Positions 6,852 through 11,373 of a DNA stretch of 11,373 nucleotides are shown in pieces (position 1 is the first letter of the stretch; every line of letters starts with the position of its first letter). This DNA comes from Gemmatimonadota bacterium. Lineage in GTDB: Bacteria > Gemmatimonadota > Gemmatimonadetes > Gemmatimonadales > GWC2-71-9. Position numbers and translations under genes: made by a program. Under the pieces are notes generated by a model. That model ran no database searches. It was not told the origin of the DNA and saw nothing but the letters and a program-made list of their open reading frames with translations. The stretch spans positions 1 through 11,373 of the forward strand of contig JAGGAG010000093.1 of assembly GCA_017889745.1 (NCBI GenBank), in the 5' to 3' direction.

Positions 6852-7487
6852 ATGCCCATGCTGATGGTCACCTCGATCGCGGCGCGGGTGCTCGAAGGAT
6901 TGGAGCATCATGGCTATCCGGTGCTCTTCTGGAGCCTGCTGGTCAACAACATCGGGGTGCCGGTGCCGGCGGAGTCGGTGCTGCTCACCGCGGCCGGGCT
7001 CGCGAGGTCGGGGCATTTCCGTCTCCCCCTTGTCTACCTCACCGGCGTCGCGGCGGCGGTGGCCGGCGACAACGCCGGGTTCATGCTGGGGCGGCAACTG
7101 GGCCGGGAGGTGCTGGCGCGCCGCTTCAGTCTGCTGCTGACGCCCGGGCGGATTGCCTGGCTCGACCGGCTGCTCGACCGCTGGGGTGCCGGCGCCATCT
7201 TCATCGTGCGATTCGTCCCCGGCGTCTCCACAGTGTCGGCGGTGCTCGCGGGGTCATCCAACCTGCCGTGGCGTCGCTACCTGCTTGGCAATGTCGGCGG
7301 CGGGATCGCGTGGGTGGCGTGGGTCTGCACGCTCGGCTATTACGGCAGTGAGTGGGGTGAGCGCCTCAAGCCGGTGTGGTCGGGCATACACCGCACAACC
7401 TGGATCGCCGTGGCGGTTGCGGTGGTCGTCGCCATCGGGGGCAAGATGCTCATGCGCCGCCGTACGGCCGCCTCCCGACAGGAGTGA
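6852..7487 (+). CDS. DedA-family (VTT/SNARE-associated) membrane protein
   Basis: 211 residues. The family's re-entrant membrane motifs are visible: GVPVPAES with acidic Glu41, GDNAGFMLGRQLG with Asp73, and FIVRFVPGVSTVSAVLAG with Arg120 and the conserved AG. The C-terminus has two more helices and a short basic tail. DedA proteins act at the inner membrane. Known members affect membrane-potential and pH homeostasis, and some flip undecaprenyl phosphate or phosphatidylethanolamine. The second Arg of the R-x-x-P-x-x-R signature, needed in E. coli YqjA/YghB, is Ser126 here. Such a Ser variant probably marks a subgroup and need not mean loss of function. Start alternatives at ATG 6858 and 6864 change only a few residues, and no clear Shine-Dalgarno decides between them. 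Confidence 0.88.
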   Translation: MPMLMVTSIAARVLEGLEHHGYPVLFWSLLVNNIGVPVPAESVLLTAAGLARSGHFRLPLVYLTGVAAAVAGDNAGFMLGRQLGREVLARRFSLLLTPGRIAWLDRLLDRWGAGAIFIVRFVPGVSTVSAVLAGSSNLPWRRYLLGNVGGGIAWVAWVCTLGYYGSEWGERLKPVWSGIHRTTWIAVAVAVVVAIGGKMLMRRRTAASRQE

Positions 7488-7499
7488 GGGCCGGGTCGC

Positions 7500-7505
7500 T
7501 ATCTT
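7500..7505 (+). promoter_or_regulatory. Candidate -10 box for a leaderless DMT transporter transcript
   Basis: TATCTT ends eight bases before the ATG at 7514, and no Shine-Dalgarno lies in between. With the usual 6-8 bases from -10 to transcription start, the mRNA would begin at or next to the ATG. A weak -35 (CCGACA, 7475-7480) sits 19 bases upstream. The call depends on this spacing and is an inference. Confidence 0.35.
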
Positions 7506-7513
7506 CTCGGCCC

Positions 7514-8374
7514 ATGTCGTCCCGTAGCAGCGCCCGCCTCCAACTCGTGCTCGCCGCGCTCCTCTTTTCGACGGGGGGTGCGGCCATCAAGTCGTCGAGC
7601 CTCACCGGCTGGCAGGTTGCGAGCTTCCGGTCGGGAGTGGCTGCCCTCACCCTGTTGCTGCTCGTGCCGGCCACGCGGCGGGGATGGGGGTGGCGGCCGG
7701 CGCTCGTGGGCGTGGCGTACGCCGCGACATTGATCCTGTTCGTCACCGCGAACAAGCTCACCACGTCGGCGAACACGATCTTCCTGCAGGCCACGTCACC
7801 GGTCTACCTGCTGCTGCTCGGGCCACTGTTCCTGAAGGAGCCGGTGCGGCGCCGGGACCTGTGGGTGGTCGCCGCGGTGCTGGCGGGTCTCCTGCTGTTC
7901 TTCGTAGGCACCGAGGCACCGGTGGCAACGGCGCCCGACCCGGCGAAGGGCAACGTGCTCGCGCTGATGAGCGGGGTCTGCTTCGCGGTAACGATCGCCG
8001 GGTTGCGCTGGCTTTCGCGTGGAACCTCCGACGTGGGCCTCGCAACGGTAGCGATCGGGAACCTCATCGCGTTCCTCTGGGGACTGCCGTTCGCCCTGCC
8101 GGTGGTATCGGCCACCCCGACCGACTGGGTGGTGATGCTGTATCTCGGCGCCATCCAGATCGGGCTCGCGTATGCCTGTCTCACGCGCGGCCTGCGTCGC
8201 GTGCCGGCGCTCGAGGCATCCCTGCTGCTCATGGTGGAGCCTGTGCTCAACCCGGTGTGGGCCTGGCTGGTGCACGGTGAGACGCCGAGCCACTGGGCGC
8301 TGCTGGGCGGCGCGCTGATCATCGGGGCCACGGCGGCGCAGGCGGTGGTGCAGGGAAGGGAGGAGACGACGTGA
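7514..8374 (+). CDS. EamA/DMT-superfamily inner-membrane transporter
   Basis: 286 residues with about ten membrane helices arranged as two EamA repeats (about 8-130 and 148-280). Repeat 1 starts RLQLVLAALLFSTGGAAIK and has the family's TTSANTIFLQATSPVYLLLL segment followed by LKEPV. Repeat 2 has GLAYACLTRGLRRVPALEAS and then LLMVEPVLNPVWAWLVHGE, the typical EamA ending. Members export or import small metabolites such as amino acids, and the substrate cannot be told from sequence. The ATG at 7514 is preferred because the protein then begins just before helix 1. The frame extends upstream to 7376 only inside the DedA gene. It overlaps the next gene by four bases (GTGA), so the two are probably co-translated. 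Confidence 0.85.
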   Translation: MSSRSSARLQLVLAALLFSTGGAAIKSSSLTGWQVASFRSGVAALTLLLLVPATRRGWGWRPALVGVAYAATLILFVTANKLTTSANTIFLQATSPVYLLLLGPLFLKEPVRRRDLWVVAAVLAGLLLFFVGTEAPVATAPDPAKGNVLALMSGVCFAVTIAGLRWLSRGTSDVGLATVAIGNLIAFLWGLPFALPVVSATPTDWVVMLYLGAIQIGLAYACLTRGLRRVPALEASLLLMVEPVLNPVWAWLVHGETPSHWALLGGALIIGATAAQAVVQGREETT

Positions 8375-9009
8375 TCATTCCGACCCTGATCGAAACGATC
8401 CGGCTGCGGAACGGCGTGGCACCCCTCTGGTACCTGCATCTTCGGCGCTTGAGCGAAAGCTGCCGCACCCTGGGTGTGCCGTTCCCGCTCAAGATGGACG
8501 TGCCGGCGGGAGGACCGGACCGGGTGGTCAAGCTCGAGGTCGGCCCCGGGGGGATGGTGGTGACCGAACGGCCGCTGGAACTCTCCATGAGTGTGCGACT
8601 GGCGACGGTACGCACAGTGCACCCGGGATATTCGCACAAGACGACGGCGCGCGAGGCGTTCGCCAGGGCGCGCGAGGAGGCGATCGCGAAGGGCGCGGAC
8701 GATGCCCTGCTGCTGACTGCCACGGGAATGGTCGCGGAATGTGGGATCTGGAGCCTCTTCTGGTGGGAGGGCGCCAGGGTGGCGGGACCGCCGCTTGGCA
8801 TCGGGGTGTTGCGGGGCGTGGCCCGCATGCGGATCGAGGAACTGCGGGGACGCGTCGTGGAGCAAACGGTGACGCGACAGCAGCTTGAAGGCCGGGCGCT
8901 CTTCGTGGCGAATGCGGTGCGGGGCGTGGTGCCGGTAGCGGAGCTGGATGGGCGAGCGGTGCCCGAATCTGCACTGTTGCCACCCCTCGCGGCGCAGTTC
9001 TGGCCTTGA
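8371..9009 (+). CDS. pabC: PabC-like class IV aminotransferase (4-amino-4-deoxychorismate lyase)
   Basis: 212 residues, cytosolic, PLP enzyme of fold type IV. ADC lyase turns aminodeoxychorismate into p-aminobenzoate plus pyruvate for folate synthesis. The N-terminal LIETIRLRNGVAPLWYLHLRRL is the usual substrate-side start. Lys90 in SHKTTARE is the likely PLP-binding lysine, with Arg94 four residues on. Glu123 in VAECGIWSLFWWEG is the conserved acidic residue that contacts the PLP ring, 33 residues after the Lys. The ECxxxxLFW pattern is close to E. coli PabC. GPPLGIGVLRGVARM and the C-terminal ALFVANAVRGVVPVAELDG complete the family pattern. It is shorter than typical members (about 270). 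The start is GTG, inside the stop of the transporter gene. A D-amino-acid or branched-chain aminotransferase of the same fold remains possible because pabA/pabB are not in the window. Confidence 0.8.
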   Translation: MIIPTLIETIRLRNGVAPLWYLHLRRLSESCRTLGVPFPLKMDVPAGGPDRVVKLEVGPGGMVVTERPLELSMSVRLATVRTVHPGYSHKTTAREAFARAREEAIAKGADDALLLTATGMVAECGIWSLFWWEGARVAGPPLGIGVLRGVARMRIEELRGRVVEQTVTRQQLEGRALFVANAVRGVVPVAELDGRAVPESALLPPLAAQFWP

Positions 9010-9033
9010 CCAAGCCAAAGCCGCGCTTAGTTT
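9006..9033 (+). promoter_or_regulatory. Candidate promoter for the tRNA cluster
   Basis: TTGACC (9006-9011) and TAGTTT (9028-9033) are separated by 16 bases. They match five of six and three of six bases of the sigma-70 consensus. Transcription would start near 9040, leaving about 30 bases of 5' leader before tRNA-His, which is reasonable for a tRNA precursor. The -35 begins inside the last codons of the pabC-like gene. The evidence is sequence only and the -10 is weak. Confidence 0.35.
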
Positions 9034-9038
9034 TGGCT
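9013..9038 (+). terminator. Weak hairpin after the pabC-like gene
   Basis: AGCCAAA (9013-9019) and TTTGGCT (9032-9038) form a 7-bp stem with a 12-base loop, three bases after the stop codon. There is no T-tract, so termination would be poor and the tRNAs may partly be read through from the upstream genes. It overlaps the candidate tRNA promoter. Confidence 0.3.
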
Positions 9039-9068
9039 GCTTGACAGGGGACCGGCAGCCCCCTGCAT

Positions 9069-9143
9069 GGTGGCTGTAGCTCAATTGGTTAGAGCGCCGC
9101 ACTGTGGCTGCGGAGGTTGCGGGTTCAATTCCCGTCAGTCACC
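9069..9143 (+). tRNA. tRNA-His (GTG)
   Basis: Full cloverleaf. The acceptor stem GTGGCTG (9070-9076) pairs with CAGTCAC (9136-9142), the D-arm is GCTC/GAGC, and the anticodon loop CTGTGGC has GTG at 9104-9106. The T-arm is GCGGG-TTCAATT-CCCGT. The encoded extra G at -1 (9069) faces discriminator C73 (9143), the hallmark of bacterial tRNA-His. CCA is not encoded. Confidence 0.96.
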
Positions 9144-9184
9144 CTCTGAGAGAAGCCCGGCGCGGGGTGCGCCGCCGGATTCAG

Positions 9185-9257
9185 AGGTCCGTAGCTCAAT
9201 TGGTAGAGCACCGGTCTCCAAAACCGGGGGTTGCAGGTTCGATTCCTGCCGGGCCTG
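9185..9257 (+). tRNA. tRNA-Trp (CCA)
   Basis: Acceptor AGGTCCG pairs with CGGGCCT (one T-G pair), and the D-arm is GCTC/GAGC. The anticodon stem CCGGT/ACCGG carries loop CTCCAAA with anticodon CCA, and the T-arm is GCAGG-TTCGATT-CCTGC. The discriminator is G73 (9257), as expected for Trp. CCA is not encoded. Confidence 0.96.
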
Positions 9258-9302
9258 TGTGGGGCAGCGGAGCAACGTTGATCGATGTTCGGTGGAACGC
9301 AC

Positions 9303-9375
9303 GGCGCTATCGTCTAGAGGCCCAGGACACAGCCCTCTCAAGGCTGGTACACGGGTTCGAATCCCGTTAGCGCTA
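9303..9375 (+). tRNA. tRNA-Glu (CTC)
   Basis: Acceptor GGCGCTA pairs with TAGCGCT, with a G-T pair at the end. The D-arm is GTCT/GGAC, the anticodon stem is CAGCC/GGCTG with loop CTCTCAA (anticodon CTC), and the T-arm is ACGGG-TTCGAAT-CCCGT. It reads GAG codons, which are common in these high-GC genes. CCA is not encoded. Confidence 0.94.
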
Positions 9376-9406
9376 CTGGAAAAAAACTGAAGCAGGCGGG
9401 AACACC

Positions 9407-9478
9407 GGCCCCATCGTCTATCGGTTAGGACGCGACCCTTTCAAGGTTGAAAGACGGGTTCGATTCCCGTTGGGGCTA
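9407..9478 (+). tRNA. tRNA-Glu (TTC)
   Basis: Acceptor GGCCCCA pairs with TGGGGCT, and the D-arm is GTCT/GGAC. The anticodon stem is CGACC/GGTTG with loop CTTTCAA (anticodon TTC), and the T-arm is ACGGG-TTCGATT-CCCGT. It shares the D-stem and T-stem sequence with the Glu(CTC) gene 31 bases upstream, so the pair may descend from a duplication. CCA is not encoded. Confidence 0.95.
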
Positions 9479-9488
9479 TGCAGGGCGC

Positions 9489-9561
9489 GCGGCGCTAGCT
9501 CAATTGGCAGAGCAAGTGACTCTTAATCACTAGGTTGTAGGTTCGATTCCTACGCGCCGCA
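9489..9561 (+). tRNA. tRNA-Lys (CTT)
   Basis: Acceptor GCGGCGC pairs perfectly with GCGCCGC, and the D-arm is GCTC/GAGC. The anticodon stem AGTGA/TCACT carries loop CTCTTAA (anticodon CTT), and the T-arm is GTAGG-TTCGATT-CCTAC. It reads AAG, the favoured Lys codon here. It is the last gene of the tRNA array, 21 bases before the terminator stem. Confidence 0.96.
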
Positions 9562-9582
9562 TGATGTAACCAACGAGGATTC

Positions 9583-9613
9583 AGGCTCCCGGAAACGGGA
9601 GCCTTTTTCTTTT
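9583..9613 (+). terminator. Rho-independent terminator of the tRNA array
   Basis: A perfect 9-bp GC-rich stem, AGGCTCCCG (9583-9591) with CGGGAGCCT (9596-9604), is closed by a stable GAAA tetraloop. It is followed directly by a T-rich tract, TTTTCTTTT (9605-9613). Placed just after tRNA-Lys, it ends the tRNA transcript. Confidence 0.93.
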
Positions 9614-9676
9614 GGGGGAGGAGAGCCCGCGTGCACGAGCTCGTGCCCTTCCTTCACCACCCTTTCACACGCCCCG

Positions 9677-9685
9677 TGGTATCCT
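9677..9685 (+). promoter_or_regulatory. Candidate extended -10 promoter for the secreted protein gene
   Basis: TGGTATCCT matches the extended -10 pattern TG-N-TATAAT, with four of six core bases. No good -35 is seen, which extended -10 promoters tolerate. Transcription would start near 9692, giving a short leader that contains GGAG (9699-9702) five bases before the ATG at 9708. The gene follows a strong terminator, so it needs its own promoter. Confidence 0.4.
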
Positions 9686-9707
9686 GTCCGGACCACACGG
9701 AGCGAAC

Positions 9708-10709
9708 ATGCATCGCCCGGGCGCCATGCTGGTCCTTGCCGCGCTGGTCGCGGTGGCGTCCCCCGCCACGGGGGCCGCACAGGACTCGCTTCCGCCGTGG
9801 GCCGGGGGCCTGACCAGTTCGCTCGGCCAGCCGGTCAGGAGCACCTGGTTCGGCGGCGCCACTGCCGGTGTCAGTTGGCAGGAGGCCTCCGACGTCCAAC
9901 CCAGCGGCTTTCTCACCTTTGGCAATCGTCGCAGCATCGGCAACCCCGTCATGGGATTGCTGGGGTATTCGCTCGAGGCATTTGCCGGCCTCCGCGGGTC
10001 CGACCTTGACGGTGGCGGACGCGCGCTCGTCTCGCTGCTGACGCTGCGCCTCCAGGGGGGCGTCGAGTACGACATCCGGGAGAACCAGTTCTTCCCGATT
10101 CTCGCCGTGAACGCACCGCTGCGCCGGGGCGGTATCTTCGGCGGTGGCAGCATGGTGCGCGCCGAGTGGAGCATCGGCGACGCCGTCCGCCTCTCGGTCC
10201 TCGTTCCCGTGGCGCAGCCCGCGGCCGGCCGTACCCGTCCGCGTCGCGACAAGGTTGTGGTGGCGCCCAGGCAATCCACTGACGTTCCGGGCCCGACCGC
10301 GACGCCCGGCCTTGCCGAGGCGCTCGCCAACCTGCGCGTCTCGGCCATCCGGATACAGCAGCTCACCGTTCCATGCATCGACGCGCCCGGCGCCGATCCC
10401 GGGAAGGCGCTGGCGCCGACGATCGCGCAGATCAGGAAGGCGCCGTCGCTGCCCTTCGTCGCGCCGGATAGCGGCCTGGACGTGGACGCGGTGGTGCGCT
10501 TCTACCACGCGGAACTCGTCCGTGCGTTCTCCATCGCCGCGTCGGGCCGGGCGCTCGCGCCCGGTGCCACGACGCTCGAGGGTGCCGAGCTCGCCGCGCA
10601 CGCCCGGACCGCCCTGCTGGATCACGAACTCTATCCCTACAATCGCCTGCTCGGTCAGCGGAAGGCCTCGGGGACGCTCGCCAGTCTTGCGGCAACTGAC
10701 CACGAGTGA
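9708..10709 (+). CDS. Secreted protein of unknown function, possible beta-barrel plus helical domain
   Basis: 333 residues as read. A clear signal peptide (MHRPGAMLVLAALVAVASPA, cleaved near GAAQ) precedes about 150 residues of alternating Gly/aromatic strands, such as TWFGGATAGVSWQEA, GLLGYSLEAFAGLRG and LRLQGGVEYDIRENQFFPIL. This region ends in RLSVLVPVAQP and could be a small barrel or jelly-roll domain. After a Pro/Arg linker (about 170-200), residues 205-333 are mostly helical (DVDAVVRFYHAELVRAF, ELAAHARTALLDHELYPYNR). I cannot name the family. The ATG at 9708 has GGAG five bases upstream and gives the signal peptide; the frame is open back to 9612, but that stretch crosses the promoter. 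The end at 10709 may be artificial: coding character continues in the next frame, so this may be the N-terminal part of a larger protein. Confidence 0.75.
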   Translation: MHRPGAMLVLAALVAVASPATGAAQDSLPPWAGGLTSSLGQPVRSTWFGGATAGVSWQEASDVQPSGFLTFGNRRSIGNPVMGLLGYSLEAFAGLRGSDLDGGGRALVSLLTLRLQGGVEYDIRENQFFPILAVNAPLRRGGIFGGGSMVRAEWSIGDAVRLSVLVPVAQPAAGRTRPRRDKVVVAPRQSTDVPGPTATPGLAEALANLRVSAIRIQQLTVPCIDAPGADPGKALAPTIAQIRKAPSLPFVAPDSGLDVDAVVRFYHAELVRAFSIAASGRALAPGATTLEGAELAAHARTALLDHELYPYNRLLGQRKASGTLASLAATDHE

Positions 10710-11373
10710 CCTCGCGCCCGACCGGCAGGCCGCCGTGTTCTACGTGTTCCAGGAACTCCTGGCCGCGGTCGACTCCATCGAGCGCCGCGAGTCGCGCGAG
10801 TGGAATGACAACCGGGTCATCTGGCTCCCCCTCCAGCTCGGGCTGCTGCCGGAGGACCACGACACCCAGCAGGAACTTGACGCCATCGTCGAGCGCGCCG
10901 TGGGGCAGTCGTTCACCGATGGCAACCGGGTCTGGTACGTCATCAACGAACAGTTCCAGAACGAGGTGACCCGCACGATCCTCGATGCGCGGCAGTACCA
11001 CGTCCTCTGGATCCATGATTTCAGCGGTCGCAACGACCTGGGCCAGCCGGACGCCGCCTCGCTCCGCTACGTGGTCGATGCGTATCTGCGCGCCCTCGTC
11101 GAGGCGGTGCGCCGCTACGACGTCCGTGGGCGCCTGCCCGTCTACCTGATCTTTCTCGACGAGCACTATTACGAGCAGAACGATGGACGGGTGTGGCTCG
11201 ACATCCTCGAGCACCCGCTCGACGCGACGCCGCACTTCCCCAAGGGATTCGAGGAGTTCAACGCGAGGATTCGTGCGGCCCAGGACGAGCTGCGGCAGGC
11301 GGTGGCGCAATCACCCCTGCTGCAGTCGGAGACCCGCCAGTACGGCCAGGCCTGGCTGCGGAACGTGGTCAAG
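10687..11373 (+). CDS. Conserved protein, possibly phospholipase D superfamily (3' end outside window; start uncertain)
   Basis: The frame is open to the window edge and clearly coding: FYVFQELLAAVDSIERRESR, NRVIWLPLQLGLLPEDHD, YHVLWIHDFSGRN, RLPVYLIFLDEHYYEQNDGR and GQAWLRNVVK. This style recalls long bacterial proteins of the phospholipase D/cardiolipin synthase superfamily, but no HxKxxxxD motif lies inside the window, so the assignment is recall-based and tentative. The start is unclear. TTG at 10687 (used here) overlaps the preceding ORF by 23 bases and lacks a well-spaced Shine-Dalgarno. GTG at 10735 would cut into the conserved-looking region. The GTG at 10706 is in another frame. The lack of a start fits either a frameshift joining it to the secreted ORF before it, or unusual translational coupling. 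Confidence 0.6.
   Translation, partial: MRQLTTSDLAPDRQAAVFYVFQELLAAVDSIERRESREWNDNRVIWLPLQLGLLPEDHDTQQELDAIVERAVGQSFTDGNRVWYVINEQFQNEVTRTILDARQYHVLWIHDFSGRNDLGQPDAASLRYVVDAYLRALVEAVRRYDVRGRLPVYLIFLDEHYYEQNDGRVWLDILEHPLDATPHFPKGFEEFNARIRAAQDELRQAVAQSPLLQSETRQYGQAWLRNVVK

Noticed and set aside
9041..9069. TTGACA at 9041-9046 as the -35 of the tRNA promoter
   Set aside because: With normal spacing the -10 would fall at about 9064-9069 and transcription would start inside the mature tRNA-His, so it cannot produce the full tRNA.
9067..9390. Open frames running through the tRNA genes (also 9104-9370)
   Set aside because: They translate tRNA genes (typical VAQLVRAPHC and VAGSIPV strings), a well-known annotation artefact.
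10706..10969. ORF starting at GTG 10706 (87 codons)
   Set aside because: It is a Ser/Arg/Pro-rich out-of-frame shadow of the clearly coding frame that runs to the window end.
1..11373. CRISPR array, insertion sequence, integrase or phage genes
   Set aside because: No regularly spaced direct repeats, transposase/integrase motifs, or direct-repeat attachment duplication next to the tRNA genes were seen. The tRNA array is followed by a terminator and an ordinary gene.

Overview
The window is GC-rich bacterial chromosome, densely packed, with every recognisable gene on the + strand. N-terminal signal peptides, a lipobox lipoprotein, a TolC-type outer-membrane factor and a periplasmic adaptor point to a diderm (Gram-negative type) cell. 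A Gemmatimonadota-like or related high-GC diderm would fit the gene styles, but that taxon is inference and no marker gene here settles it.

Region 1 (1-5330): the tail of an unidentified gene and a strong hairpin are followed by a structured leader, then a tightly coupled three-gene type I secretion/efflux operon. It encodes an inner-membrane ABC exporter with a C39-like N-terminal region (392-2557), an HlyD-type adaptor (2554-3882) and a TolC-type outer-membrane protein (3879-5330). Both junctions are 4-base ATGA overlaps. The most notable point in the window is that the ABC protein has lost essentially every catalytic motif of its nucleotide-binding domain (Walker A Lys, Q-loop, LSGGQ signature, Walker B Asp, H-loop His), yet its reading frame is intact and it is kept in a coupled operon.

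Region 2 (5340-7487): small envelope genes follow closely. They are a lipoprotein with a possible SnoaL/NTF2-like fold, a secreted protein with four WxxGxW repeats, an HdeD/DUF308 six-helix membrane protein, and a DedA-family membrane protein in which the second Arg of the family's R-x-x-P-x-x-R signature is Ser.

Region 3 (7514-9009): an EamA/DMT transporter, possibly transcribed from a leaderless promoter, overlaps a PabC-like class IV aminotransferase (4-amino-4-deoxychorismate lyase, folate pathway) by four bases.

Region 4 (9069-9613): five tRNA genes in a row, His(GTG), Trp(CCA), Glu(CTC), Glu(TTC) and Lys(CTT), end in a textbook rho-independent terminator.

Region 5 (9677-11373): an extended -10 type promoter precedes a secreted, possibly beta-barrel-containing protein. 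A second reading frame then runs off the window and resembles phospholipase D-superfamily proteins. It has no convincing start, so these two ORFs may be one gene broken by a frameshift near 10690-10710.
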